Assembly: GCA_009761415.1 (NCBI GenBank) | Contig: QUOL01000006.1 | Span: forward strand, 1,364,001 to 1,428,000 | Source of the DNA: Sarcomyxa edulis | Taxonomy: Eukaryota; Basidiomycota; Agaricomycetes; Agaricales; Mycenaceae | Reading direction: 5' to 3' | Length of the DNA stretch: 64,000 nucleotides | Shown: positions 38,941 through 51,200 of the stretch, one piece after another | How positions within the stretch are numbered: the stretch's first letter is position 1 | Layout: each line of letters starts with the position of its first letter | Position numbers and translations under genes: made by a program | Notes under the pieces: model-generated | What the model was told of the DNA's origin: nothing | Database searches by the model: none | What the model saw: only the letters and a program-made list of their open reading frames with translations

Positions 38941-41900
38941 TCACGAAGATTCTAGCATTGCGGGGAGGAACCCGATTTCCTTCCAGTACTCCAGCCAACG
39001 AACAACGTCAGACGATCCGAGACTAGCAGCATTCGACAAAGCAGCCGACGACGCCAACGCGTTATCTATCGCAAGCTTCGGAATCCCCATCACCTCCAGG
39101 CTATCGTCGTACGTGTTACTAGCCGATATCTCCTCTTCCGCCTTCGAATTCACCAAAGCTTTAAAGAGTGGGAGAAGTTGGCCAGCTGGGAGTTTCTCGA
39201 GTGTTTTGCTAGCACTGGAACGTCCGATCGCGTTGACATTCGTGGCTGTCATCGCTCGTTCCAGAAGCCGGACCCATTCTGTATAAGGCCGGAGCGGAAG
39301 GTTGAGCTCCTGCGACACGACGCGGAAAAGATCCTTGCACAGCACAGGACGAGAGTGGATGAGATGGACGGTCGAGAACTGGGTATCGCGTAGTTCGACC
39401 AAGGCTTCAGCAGCTAGATCCAAGGGGATCCAGGAAGCTGTCTACGATGAATATTCGATCGGTAAACCATCGAGTATTTGCATGTGCATGTGGGACGAAA
39501 AAGGCTCAGTGCTCACCCCTCTGAACTCTGGCAAACATCCAAGTGATACGCTTGTTTTGACAATCGCTGGGACCCAATCTGAGGTGTTCCATGCCCCGTT
39601 CAAACCTCCGCAGATTTGCCCAACACGCACGACGATGGGCCGCAAAGAAGTGTTTTTCGCCGCAGCTTCGAGGATCTTCTCAGAAACATACTTGGATTCA
39701 CCATATCCTTGACCCAAGGATATCGTCGGGTCCTTGATCGGTGCTTCAGGTACACGAGCGTGGACATCGTCGACTATGAAAGATCATGTACTTATATTTA
39801 ATGACAACAAACGAAGAATGGAATCGACATGGCTTACCGTTTTGGAATACCCCAACGGATGATGTGAAGATGAGACGAGGCGGGTTGAGCCGTGGGGACG
39901 AGAGTGCCATGTCCACGAGAGTGCGTACACCTCCGATCGGAGTCTCGAAAGATGGGAGTGACATGTTGAAGTTCACAGGCCAGGCTGGAATCTCGTGTTA
40001 GAACCAGAAGAGTAGACTGGGGGACGCGCTTACCTATGTGCAAAATATGAGTAATTTCCTCGCGTATCTAAATCTAAGCATCAGTGAACGATTCACAAAC
40101 ACAAACACAAAACATGATTTGAATAGAATAGATGATATACATACCTGATCCTCAAGAGCAGGGTCGTCGAGACCAAGCCCGGTCCCATTCAGAGCTCCTT
40201 CCAGCAGGACAACCTTTGGAGATGAAGCTATCTCCTCGTCATAGCCACGACTCTTCAAAGCGTCCTTCTGCCTTTCGAGTAGTGGTACTTCTCCAGCCTT
40301 TTTGGACCGCCTGTTAAGCGCGTAGATGGTCTGAACAGACTCCGAGACGACCAATTTCGCAAGCACTGGAAAGAAAGACGATATCAGCCACGCACGATCT
40401 TCCTTATAATATAATAACAATTGAATGGTAAATTAGAATTAGAATAACTTACCAGCTGTCCCCAGAGATCCCGTGGTCCCTGTCACCAATACCACATCTC
40501 CAAGGGCCCTGTCCTCAATGGAGCTTGGTACATGGTTCGGGAAGGATTGAGTATAGCGCGTGACGAACGCCTCAATAACTTCAATGCCCGTACGGGAAGT
40601 AGTTTCATCGTCCGATCCAAGGCTAGATATGTACGATGCGAGGGACGAAACAGTAGGATGCTCGTAAACAAAGTTTGTGGATATGCCCGCGGTAGAAACG
40701 CCTTCAGTGTTCCTTAATGCATGAAGAATCGCGTTACGAATCCATGTAGCCTGCAGGCTTTGTTTTGTTCGAGTCAATTGTTTGATCGGAATATATAGAG
40801 GAGTATAGGCTTACCTGTCACAACCACCTTCGAATATATCATCCCGATCTCCGACGGGTCTTTTGAGGACATTGTTCACAACAACTCTGACGAAAGCAAG
40901 AGCGTTTTCGGGGGACCAATCTTCGGGGGGGTCCACGATCTGAGTCGTTTCTTCTACCGCAGCATAGACAGCGTCGATCTCGAATCCGTAGTCTTTGGTG
41001 ATGACCGCGCGTTTCGGGGCACCTTTCGCTGTGTATGTGAATGGCTTGGAGGGGTCCGCGATGATGACCATCTATTTGAGGGGTGGGTGAGTTGAGGTTG
41101 AGACATACATGGAGTGTCCATGAAACATACCTCCTTGAATAGACGAGAATGTGTCGGTGCGAACGCGTTCATTTCTTCGATTGTGGGCCTATAGACGCAT
41201 TTATCAGAATTATACATCGCTATACGGAGCCGCGGCGTTCATCTGCTCTTACCACATATCATTCCGAATCTCGATCAATTTATCAGTATCCTTAGGATCA
41301 AATGCATATTCCTTTTTCAACTCGACCAAGACTCCGTTCTGAAACCTCCCCCGTCCAAAGAACATCGCAGACCGGACTTTGGGATGTTTGCGTAGAATGG
41401 ACTCCAACGGTACTGGATTTGTTTTTTCCCCAGTAGATAGCATGATGGTATCGTCCTTCCGCCCGACAACTTTGAAGTACCCGTGTTTGGTGGGGTGTGG
41501 AAGGAGAAGGTCGTTGGTGGCATAGGCATCTTGACCACGGAATTTGGTGTTCACTACTGGGCACCATTGGGTTGGTTTCGCCTGAGTATTTATCTTTGAT
41601 ATGAGGGATACTGGATACAACTTGAATGGATGCAGGACTCACGACGACAACAAGTTCGTAGGTTCCATCACCAATGGGAACCTGGATAGATGATTAACAC
41701 AAAGAGCTGTTTTCGAGACGTGAGTGAAATGGCTCACAAACTCAGCCGCACAGTGTGGGTTTATTGCGAAATACTCCCAGTCCAAGCCAGGGCTTTCTAG
41801 AATATGATATAAGTATAAGAAGTGGATATGAAGAATGCGGATGACGTGCACGCACCATTTATGATATTCCCGACGACCCCGGCCTCTGTGCTGTGCATCG

Positions 41901-43397
41901 TTTCCCGGTTCAGGATCGTTGTCTTCAGACGCGAAAGGTGGACTGGACTGGACTTACGTTCCGTAGAAGCTGTACACCGAGACACCCTGTTGTGCCAAAA
42001 AGTCTCCTACTTGCTTGTTAAGAGGTCCCCCTCCGTAACACTGCATGTCTGAAGTTAGAAATATTGAGACGAGATGGAAATAAATTGTCGACTGACCAAG
42101 CCTTTCAGGCTCTTGAAGTGAGAGACTTTGACCGGATTTCGGGACCATTCCTGTCCAAATATTAGGGGTGACCAGACGCGAAAGTGAAGATAGTACCTCT
42201 ATAAACGAAGGGACTCCGAACGCATATGTACAAGAGACATCGACAGATCCTTTGTACGTGGCTTCGGGGGTGGGTGTTGTCGCAGGAGAAGCTGGCGCAA
42301 AAGTAGCCATAATACAGCCTGTCGTCGCCTATACAGGTGATCGTCAATGGTTGTACACACATATATAGATGAGCATAATACTGACGACCCATGCAATGAG
42401 ATTCAATCCAACTGCATGAAACATTGCAGCGCCGTGACAGCTCAATATTTCGCCACGCAAGTCACGAGCGCCAAAGACTACATATATATAAACGATTCAG
42501 CAACCCATGACATCCACATTCAAAAAATGGACGGCGTACGTGGGACTATGGCGGCTTGCAAGTAAGAGCGATCGGTCCAAGGGATTGGCTTAGGGAACGA
42601 CGACGAGCCTAGGAAACAAGGATTTAGACACAGGTCCCGAGAGAACAACGCCTAGCAAACGTCTCACCGGAAGAGTGCACTATGATCCTTGGAGCATCCA
42701 GGTCACGGACACGGGGCCGAAGAGGCACAAAAGTGTCATTTTTGACATAGATGTCATCATACTCAGGCATAGAGCAAACTACAGGCAGATAGTTTGAATC
42801 CTTCAACTGGTCCAACGAATCTTGAACCAACTGGCGTAGAGCATGATCTACGCTGACCAAGATATGCGTGGGATGAAGCTCGGTCAGAAGATGAGCTATA
42901 GCAACCGGAGAATTCCTGGGAGAAATAGGCATGATAGGAATTTCGGCTCTAAGCACTGTTGCAAAAGGTCAAAAATAAGCCACAGAAAACAGATGAAATA
43001 GAACGAACTTCCAAGAATGGTCGTAGTGAAAGTGATGGTGTCTATAGATCGACCATGTTAGAAATAAACCGAACGAACGAAGAAAAAAAATTGTCTCGCC
43101 TGTTGCAGCGATAATCGCGACCAGAGGACGCTTCGCGTCTGTCTCGAGGTCAATATCAGATACCTTCGCAACATAGCGAGCCGCTCTGTGCACAGCAGGA
43201 ACGACATCGGAGAACGAGAGCCAGGTTTTCTGACCATCCTCGTTGGCGTACACGATGGTTCCATAATCTGGGTTATTCTGGTAGTGCCAGTCGATTATTT
43301 CGGAGACAGTCAGAGATCCATCGATCGGCGGGGAATTGTAGGAAATCTTTGTGTTGGCAGGCCTTGGGGGCGGAGTAAGGAGGAATTCCACTGTCAT
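38941..43397 (-). CDS. NRPS-like adenylation-thiolation-reductase enzyme, copy 2
   Basis: Tandem paralogue of the enzyme at 31761, same strand and same exon logic. The start I use (43397) gives MTVEFLLTPPPRPANTKISY; an in-frame extension to 43427 (MVPIFTSSSE) is possible. Adenylation blocks: WHYQNNPDYGTIVYAN, IMPISPRNSPVAIAHLL, IIVHSSG, EATYKGSVDVSCTYAFGVPS, VYSFYGT-TEAGVVGN, GQDAYATNDLLLPHP and VGRKDDTIMLSTGEKTNP. The carrier is GGCD-SLQATWIRN, whose Ser codon is split by an intron. The reductase has VVLVTGTTGSLG, IYALNRRSKK, LIFTSSVGVFQN, GYGESKYVSEK and VRVGQICGG, ending FLPAMLESS at 38941. All core motifs are intact, so both copies look functional. No neighbouring P450, transporter or regulator suggests a classical cluster. 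Confidence 0.88.
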
Positions 43398-44226
43398 TTC
43401 AGAGGAAGATGTGAAGATGGGGACCATCGTCTTCTCTACGGACCTGCTTAAGTATGCATCCTTATCAGATTAGATCTGATGTCTTCCATCAGCGGTATGT
43501 CACCCCAAGCGTTCTGGACCGAAAAAAGCGCGCAAAGACTCCCATGGTCTAAGTTCTTCAAACTCCAAACCCAAACCTGAACCTCGCTTGGAGGGTGGAA
43601 ACCAATCAGGTCTCAGTCTCGGTCCGTCCTGGCACTGATCATCTAATCTGATAACAATCCCGTCATATCAGGCTTAGCGGAACACATACCACGTACCGAA
43701 TTTCTCCTAGAAACGTCGGACCATTATGAGATGGGGATGATGAACCAGCAGGCTGGAAGACGAAAACAACGGCGAGTCACCCGATATATATGGCGATGAA
43801 TGACCAGTGTCTAAAATTAGGTTCCTAGAACAGACCGTAGCCCGAGGTAAACAGACTAGGCTGGTACGCACTCGTACCTCATTTCAGGGGGGGGCGAGGC
43901 ACCGAGAAAGACAGTTTCAAACGATCCAACCATTATTCAGCCACGAAGGGGTCCGATGCAAAGTCCTGTATGTATCAATGCGAATTACGATTTTTCCAAG
44001 ATATCGTACAATTGTATCTGATCACGTTCTAATGAGTGACCATCAGCGCCGAAATAGACCAAATGCGATTGACGTACCATCCATTCATTCCCGGCTTGTT
44101 GTACAATTACAATTCGAAGTTTTAGACTGACCGTTCTTATTCTGGATTCCAACCTCACACGATCAGCAAGTCGACTACATCATAAGCAGATAGTGAACGA
44201 GATCTCACCGTTACAGACTCGTTCCA
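43398..44226. other. intergenic between NRPS-like copy 2 and the chitinase
   Basis: Holds the promoter of the NRPS-like gene and the 3' flank of the chitinase. The plus-strand frame 43807-44130 has no similarity or splice support. Confidence 0.5.
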
Positions 44227-46565
44227 TCACTTCCCCAAACTCTTACGAATCACATCCTGCAATGCAACGCCATCATCTTGATCCTATCAAAACGACCAGT
44301 AAGTACGCAGTCAACCACAGCCCCGAAGGCATATCCCATTCATCGTAAAACGCAGCCTAGATCCTGGAAAACAAATGGTGACTCACCATACTCCACGTGA
44401 AACACCCTCCCAGCTTCGCTCCCTTCGCAAAAGTAGCTTATGTCACCGCAGTCGTGTCAGCAGAGGTAGAAGAAACGGAACGAGAATGGAGTCAAAATTC
44501 AATGGTACCTTTATCGCCTAAACTCCAAGTATCATCGTACGAAACGAACGTGGAACGTGCGACGTTGTACAAGAATGGAACGTCTGCACAGTCGTCCCAA
44601 CCTAGATAGTTATCAGATTAGATTAGATTGTATTGAATAGATTATTGATCGAGGACCCACCCATAGTATACCCATTAGCGCCCTACATTCAAAGGATTGT
44701 CAATCACGGAAAATAATCGAAAACAATAATCGAGCGTACCACATAAGTCCCGTCAGCCTGTTTCTTCAACGCCCCACTAGTCACCAACTGGTTGAACCCG
44801 AACTGTTGCCCCCACACATGACTGATATCGCCTGCTTCTCGAGATAGCGCACTCGACTCGGTGACAAAAGCATCAGGCTGGCGGTGTGATGCAAATCCTA
44901 CTTTACTTTGTGGGGGCGTTATCAAGCTGTCAGACATCTTCGTCGCTTTGCTGTTCGAGACATATCTGATATCTCAGGAGTTAGCATGATAGTATAGAGA
45001 TGTGGAGATCGAACGAAGAACTTCGTACCCGTAGAGAGGTAATCCCAACAAAATCTTACTCGCCGGAAACCCTGCAGCTTTCCATTGGGCGACACCAGCT
45101 TGGGCATTGGCGTGTGGCTGCTTCGAGGTCCCGCAGGGATTCCCTGCCAGAGGATGTGTTCGTTCAGAATTGGCGCACATATGCGTATAAGCGGGCGTTC
45201 TCACCGAGTGGGGCATTAGGTCCAGGATTGGGAGATGAAGCGTTAACGTCGTAGTTCCTATACAATACACAATCAGTTATCGATCAGCTGAAAACTCGCT
45301 CCACTCGCTGATATCTCTCTATCTTACATGATATTCTGTGTGAACCAATTAGATTGTATAGAACATGGAAGGGTATAAGCAACCCACAACGTAGGTCATG
45401 TTCTCGGCATACTCTGATACGTTCGTAAGAGGTTGCCCATTGGACCCTAACCACGGTAAATGCGGCACAGCAGCTGATATGATCTTCGAAGATCCCAAGG
45501 CTGCGCGAAGCGCTTTGATCAAAGAGAGAAGGTTGCTCGCGTCGGAAGGCGAATGAGGATGACCGCTTCCCGAGGAATTCGGGTACTCCCAGTCGATGTC
45601 TATCCCTGTAAGGAGGAGCAGTTCTTGTCAGGGCCAATATTCGTAACACAAATGTCAGTATTAGCCGCTGACCGTCTAAATTGTATGTCTTCACAGCGTC
45701 AACGAGAGCATTACAGAATTTGTTCCGATTTTGAGAGCTTGTAGCTTGAGTATAATATTCGCATCCTCCCCAGCCTCCTACAGAAAGCACGATCTTGGTT
45801 CCCTTCCCGCTCTTATGGGCGCATTGGACTAAACGGTGGAGAAGCGACTGACATCCAGAATCCAAGTCGAGCGTAGAGGACGAGTTGGGGATAGCGAATG
45901 CTGCAAAGAAGTAAAGCCATTTAAGCGACCAAAACGAAAATGAGTCAATGAGACGCATATATGCGGCGCACCGAAGAAGATGATATCGAATTTCGCATAA
46001 TTGATACTCTCAGGGGCATTGTTGCACCAAGTGGGGTAGTAAGCTGCAGCGACAAAGCTAGAAATATCAGGTTCGAGAATACCAGTCGAGATTGTCACGC
46101 CAGTATCGTTGAAGCTCATAGAGGGAAGCGCGTCTTCGAAATCGATTTGACCGGATTCGACACATGGTTCAGGAGAGAGGAAATCGAGGAGAGCCGGATT
46201 AGATTGGTAGGTAGGTCCTTGAAGCAGGCTTGTGAGGTATGCGGTCAATCCGATCTTACGTTCGTTGATGAGTTGATCGTCGATCCAAGCGGATGGGCTG
46301 AACGCGTTTACGAGGAGTCGTTTCGGAGGGAGTACGTAGGGATCTTCGAGGGTTTGATGTAAAGAAACAAACTAAAGTGAAAAAAGGAAGTATAAGTGCG
46401 ATACATCTCGAAAAAATGAGAAGGAAAACGCGCATCAGAGTACCGACGCAAGACTTCGCGATTGGTGCCGTCGGACAAATTGACGTGGATAACGTAGAGA
46501 ATGTGGGGTCTGGGATCAGAGGCAGTGGTATGTTTGTCTATCGAGACTCCAGAGATAAACGCCAT
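44227..46565 (-). CDS. PX domain - GH18 chitinase fusion
   Basis: The N-terminal part (start 46565, MAFISGVSIDKHTTASDPRP, then HILYVIHVNLSDGTNREVLR) joins to RRYSDFVSLHQTLEDPYVLP, PKRLLVNAF, LINERKIGLTAYLTSLLQ and NPALLDFLSPE: a complete phox (PX) domain with its RRYS-F and PPKR phosphoinositide-binding blocks. The join needs a GC-AG intron (46372-46433, GCGCGT...TTTAG); the nearby GT donor leads to a stop. After a linker follows a GH18 chitinase: FVAAAYYPTWC, FDIIFF-AFAI, KIVLSVGGWGG, the catalytic DIDWEYP, KILLGLPLYGY, GANGYTMGWDDCADVPFLYN and GGCFTWSMDQDDG, ending IRKSLGK at 44227. It hydrolyses chitin beta-1,4 links (family). No signal peptide is present, so the protein may face the cytosolic side of endosomal membranes or be exported unconventionally. 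Confidence 0.85.
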
Positions 46566-46909
46566 CTTTGCAGAGGACGATAGCGATTCGGGAAAGGACG
46601 AAGGTGAAGATGGTGGCCACGCTATTTATTTCGATTTAGTCAGATTTAGTTCCGCTGTCGCGTCGAATCCAGATGCGGACAGTGACACCCAGGATGCTTC
46701 TTTTTTGCTACAATTCTGATAGCATCCACCTAGCAAGCCGTCCACAATGTTCAAGACAGGGGGCCCAGGGACTAGGATCATGCAGGAAGAGATATCCGCA
46801 CAAGGAGAGAACCAAAAGTTGCACGCACGAACACCCCTCAACCTTCAAGTTGATCCGACTACCTCAAAAGCGCGGCATTCCTCAGTTCGTATGACATATA
46901 CCCATCTAT
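46566..46909. other. short intergenic stretch 5' of the chitinase
   Basis: About 340 bp that should include the chitinase promoter. No additional gene seen. Confidence 0.4.
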
Positions 46910-47225
46910 GACCAACCAGTACAGATACATAACCTACTCGGACAAGGACTGGGTTCCGCGCTACCAAAACGCGTCCAAGTCAGTCAGCGTATCTCCAAAG
47001 TGGAACGACAATACGATACATACCTCCGTATCACATCGCGGGCAGCCGTGGACTACCCTACATCACGAGAGGACATCAAGCGTACCAAGTATGTAGAACC
47101 ATTCGGGCATACATCCCCTCGTCCATCGTCCCTCGAATTCTGATCCGAGCCAGAGAGACACCTGTCAATGAGTCGATAGGCACATTCTCATCAAGATTGC
47201 GAAGCCAACTCCGAGGCAACGATAG
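46910..47225 (-). pseudogene. 3'-terminal fragment of a DUF6534-type gene
   Basis: On the minus strand, 47235 to about 47100 reads SWLRNLDENVPIDSLTGVSL, ARIRIRGTMDEGMYA. This corresponds to NWLRSLDKRVDINTSALHFN and onward at the C-terminus of the complete gene at 52919-54913. Nucleotide similarity continues downstream: GCGAAGCCA, CGTCCCTCG, and CCTACTCGGACAAGGACT at about 46935 against CCTACTCAGACAAGGACT at about 52695. None of the seven membrane segments is present upstream, so this is a truncated duplicate, not a working gene. Confidence 0.6.
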
Positions 47226-47462
47226 AACTCCAACGACAATCCATCCGTGTAATGGGATCCAGTGTATTTAGTAAGCACTATCTGATCGCAGAGACCTCAG
47301 AAAGTGGATTGTCGTTAGACATCAGAGACCAGAGTTGGTAGCGGCCGTTTCGAAGTGGCGAAGTCAAGGACTCAAGGAAAGACTCGGAGAATCTCGATTC
47401 TCGAGCGACGAGCCCTTGAGGAACCCTGTTTGAAATTTGAATCTTTTTCGGCGGCTGTTTGG

Positions 47463-47862
47463 CTACATCGTTGAAGCCAAACCATCCCCGTCAATTCCGA
47501 GTCTCTTGGCACTGGCAGCAATCTCGACACCTTCCATCCAAGTTTTATCGACTGAGCTCAAGCTAACAGACCAAATTTTCAGATCATTTCTGCTAGATAT
47601 CCGATCCACACAAGCCTGAGGAATCTTCGGGGTTGCAGAATGACTTGAGGGCTTTGAAACAGGCGAGACTAACATTATATAAACTCTTGATGCACGTACG
47701 TGTGGTACGTATACTGTCTTCGTCGTTCGAAGGTGAGCAATCGTCCGGTTCGAACTGGAAGTTCCGCTTAAGACTGATTGCACGCGCGTTCACAGCTGCA
47801 GTTGATGGAAAGCGCGCCAGAGCTGGTTTGATTTGATCGATCGGAATGAAATTTTGAGGCAA
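47463..47862 (-). CDS. hypothetical small protein (uncertain)
   Basis: Two frames join across a plausible short intron (donor GTACGT, acceptor ATGTTAG, about 47669-47702). They give NFIPIDQIKPALARFPSTAA, VNARAISLKRNFQFEPDDCS, a polar middle and the C-terminus DKTWMEGVEIAASAKRLGID then GDGLASTM, stop 47463. The two parts look protein-like and end cleanly, but the 5' end is not resolved: no ATG lies in frame directly upstream, so an earlier exon may exist. I do not recognise the family, and no paralogue is visible in the window. Confidence 0.35.
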
Positions 47863-48219
47863 AGTCCGTCACAGTGCACACTACACAAAATCAGCTGCTC
47901 CACTTCTATCTACCTCAAATTCATCGACGTTCTTGTCATGGACATGCATGAATTTTTCTGGAACGACCAGCTTGAAGTCTTCAACGCGTCGAAACCTATC
48001 CTGACGCGTCAAAGCATCCTGACATCAGACGAGCCGAGACATCAAGGCAGTTCAGTCGTGTCAACCATCTCAGGGTGTCAGCGTCGCTAAGGTCAATTTA
48101 TGTACCCAATCGGCGCTACCCAATTCATTCATTCTTTCATTCATACTCCTCCTGCTCCTGCAAACCTCACTAATACTGTCCTTGCTCGTTCTTTGCCCGT
48201 CGACCTGGTCTGTGGTGCC
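47863..48219. other. intergenic, promoter of glutaminase-like gene
   Basis: About 360 bp before the ATG at 48220. C/T-rich ATTCATTC repeats stand just upstream of the start. No gene seen. Confidence 0.4.
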
Positions 48220-51200
48220 ATGTCCCGATGTCGGGCCCTACTCAGCTTCTTGGCTCTTGCTGTGGGAGTAACGTCTCAATCAACTTCGACCGCCAATGGC
48301 TTCTTCCCAGCAGCAGTCCCACTAGCCGTCCGTTCCCCATACCTCAACGTCTGGCAATCTCAAGTCAATGGCACCCACCCACCTAATTCATGGCCCGTCT
48401 TTTGGACCGAGGCTAATGTCAGGAATCAATCAGACATGGAAATCTGAACTTATTCGCCCTGCTAACTATCTGTCTATCTGCAGATATTCGGCTGGTCTGG
48501 CTATATTCGCATCGACGGTTCATCCTTCGTTTGGCTAGGTGATCTCTCACCTACCACAAATTTGACCAACCTTGCCATCACCCCCACACGGACCATATTC
48601 ACTCTCCAGGCTGGACCCATGCAACTCAACGTCACATTTCTCAGTCCCATAGAGGTGAGCGGCGATTGTCTGTGTGTGAGAATGTAATATAGGACTATCA
48701 CTAATTTTGCATGATCCATATTCGTGTCAAGCCGTCGGACTTGGTCCGACAATCTCTTCCCTTTTCGTATGTGTATGTGGAAGCTGCGTCGACGGATGGG
48801 AATCAGCATTCGGTGCAGCTTTATTCTGACATCAGCGCAGGTCTGTCCATCCATCCATCCATTTCTATTTAGTTCTATTTAACCAGCCAAATTGCAATCA
48901 TCTAGAGTGGGCATCGGGAGACAACACCAATAAAGTAACCTGGTCGACGACTCAAACTAATACTGCGGTATTCCATCAATACCAACTTCAGTCCCCTCAG
49001 TTCAATACTGAGATCGGTAATATTGCGGAGGATAGTACCGTTTATTATAGCATGGCCTCCGTATGTACTCTGCTGATTTTCTTCGACACCGTTTCCGCGT
49101 GTTCTGACGTTCTTGTATATATACACAGGGACCGACTACGACATGGCAAACAGGCCAAGACATCGCCGTGCGAGGACAATTCACATCCAACGGTAAATTG
49201 CTAAATACGCAGGATACCAACTTTCGTGCTATCGCCAAGTGAGTGAGGATTTTGCACAACTTGTTTTCCCCTGTTTTGTGCGTCTTGAGAGGACAATATT
49301 AACATCTGACATCCAGCGACTTTCCTGTCTTTGGCCACGCAGTCGACCTTGGTAATATCACATCTACACCTTCTCCTGTTGTATGGGCTGTAGGCCTTGT
49401 TCGAGATCCCGCAATACAATACGTAGATGCGAGCGGCAATGCTCAAAACCGAAGTTCGTACTTTTGGACACAGTACGATAATATTGGGGACGTCGTAAGT
49501 TCTCCGATTCAGTCTCTATGATGATAACTGCTCACTGCTGTCAAAACCTCAGATCAACAATTTCTTGAGCGACTTTTCGAACGCCCTTCAACGCGCCGTC
49601 GCCCTCGACCAAAAGATTCTCGCAGACGCTACCACAGTTTCAGCAAACTACGCGGATCTTGTTTCTCTTGGTACACGACAGGCTATGGGAGGGATGGACA
49701 TCACTGTCTCTCGACAATCTAACGGAACACTAGATGCTTCTGATGTGAAGATATTCATGAAAGATGTCGGGAACTCACGGTCAGTCTCCCGTTGTGTGAG
49801 TAAGGAAGGACTTACCCATGGCCTTACCCCTCCCGCTATTTTGACAGACGAGTAAATCCCACGGAAGTCCTCTACGCATCGTTCCCGATGTTCCTGTACC
49901 TTAATGCAACTCTTGGTGGTCTCTTACTCGATCCACTCTTGGAGTACCAGAATTCCGGACGTTATCCTAATTCGTTTGCTGCTCCGGATATCGGTAAAGA
50001 CTATCCTCTTGGCTCATCATACATGGTTCTGATGCACCTGACTCTGTATTCCTCTCGTAGGCTTATCTTATCCAGCCGCCCCAGGAAATAACGCCGATTC
50101 TCACATCCTAGGCATAGAACGTAAGTTTCGGATATGAAAAGCTTTAATTGATGTTTGAGTAACGTGTGTTTGCCCTTTAGACTCTGGAAACATGTTGATT
50201 ATGGCCTTAGCTCATGCTAGGATATCTGGCGATGGGTCCCTTATCAGTACATACGTGAGTAATATTTAGACTGTGAGATTTCTCCCTGATGACTTATCGT
50301 ATTGAGCCCGCCATTGTATCACTATCCAGTATAGCCTCCTCAAAAAATGGGCAGATTATCTCGTCACCAATTCCTTGTCTCCCGGTGGACAGTAAGCGGC
50401 GTTTTCCGAACTTTGTGTTTGTGCGCCGAAATATTTCTATTTGTCTACAGAGAGACAGCAGACCAGCTCAGCACCTCTAATCAGACCAATCTAGCAATCA
50501 AGGGCATCATTGGAATCGAGGCTATGTCCGAAATCAGCGCCGCCCTTGGACAGACAGAGGACGCCAGACTTTACGCAGTAGGTTCTCTACTCTGATTGTA
50601 TGCCCTGACTGCAATTGATTGCTTGCACACTATGTCAGGTAAACGCATCATCGTTCGTAAGTCAGTGGTTGACCTTGGCATCGTCCTCTGGCCATCTTGA
50701 TTCAGTTTACGGTCAATCGTCGTCTTTCGGATTGATATACAATCTGTATGCGGATCGTTTACTGGGTACTAACCTTGTAAATAATGGGGTATGTCACCGG
50801 TATTGCATCTTCCCCTATGTATGTATCTGATTATTGCGTGTAGGAATACACCGCACAGACCAATTTCTACAATTCAGAAACTGCTAGTCGTTAGTATTCT
50901 TCTTCTATATACTCGTAAGAACAGTCATCGAGTTTATCTTACTCTTATAGTGCCAACTAACAATTTCGGGTTCTCCTTCGATAACAGCGCAGCAGGAGTG
51001 GCGAAGTCTCGTAAGTCATCATATCTGATTGAATGAAAAGATCATAGGACTGATTTACTTGTACGTGACTACACGTACCAGACTGGACTATGCTTACTGC
51101 CGGTACTGCATCCGACGCTGCGACGCGTGATCTGTTAGTCTCCATGGTCCACAAGAGAGCTTCGGAAAATACGACTGCGGGTGCCTTTCCTTCAGCATAT

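Noticed and set aside
31761..43397. secondary-metabolite gene cluster
   Set aside because: Two core-type enzymes are present, but no P450, methyltransferase, transporter or transcription factor is linked; neighbours are an F-box protein and a chitinase.
46372..46433. GT donor inside the PX exon (GTTTTCC)
   Set aside because: Using it shifts the frame into an early stop in the next exon, while the GC donor gives the canonical RRYSDF PX motif.
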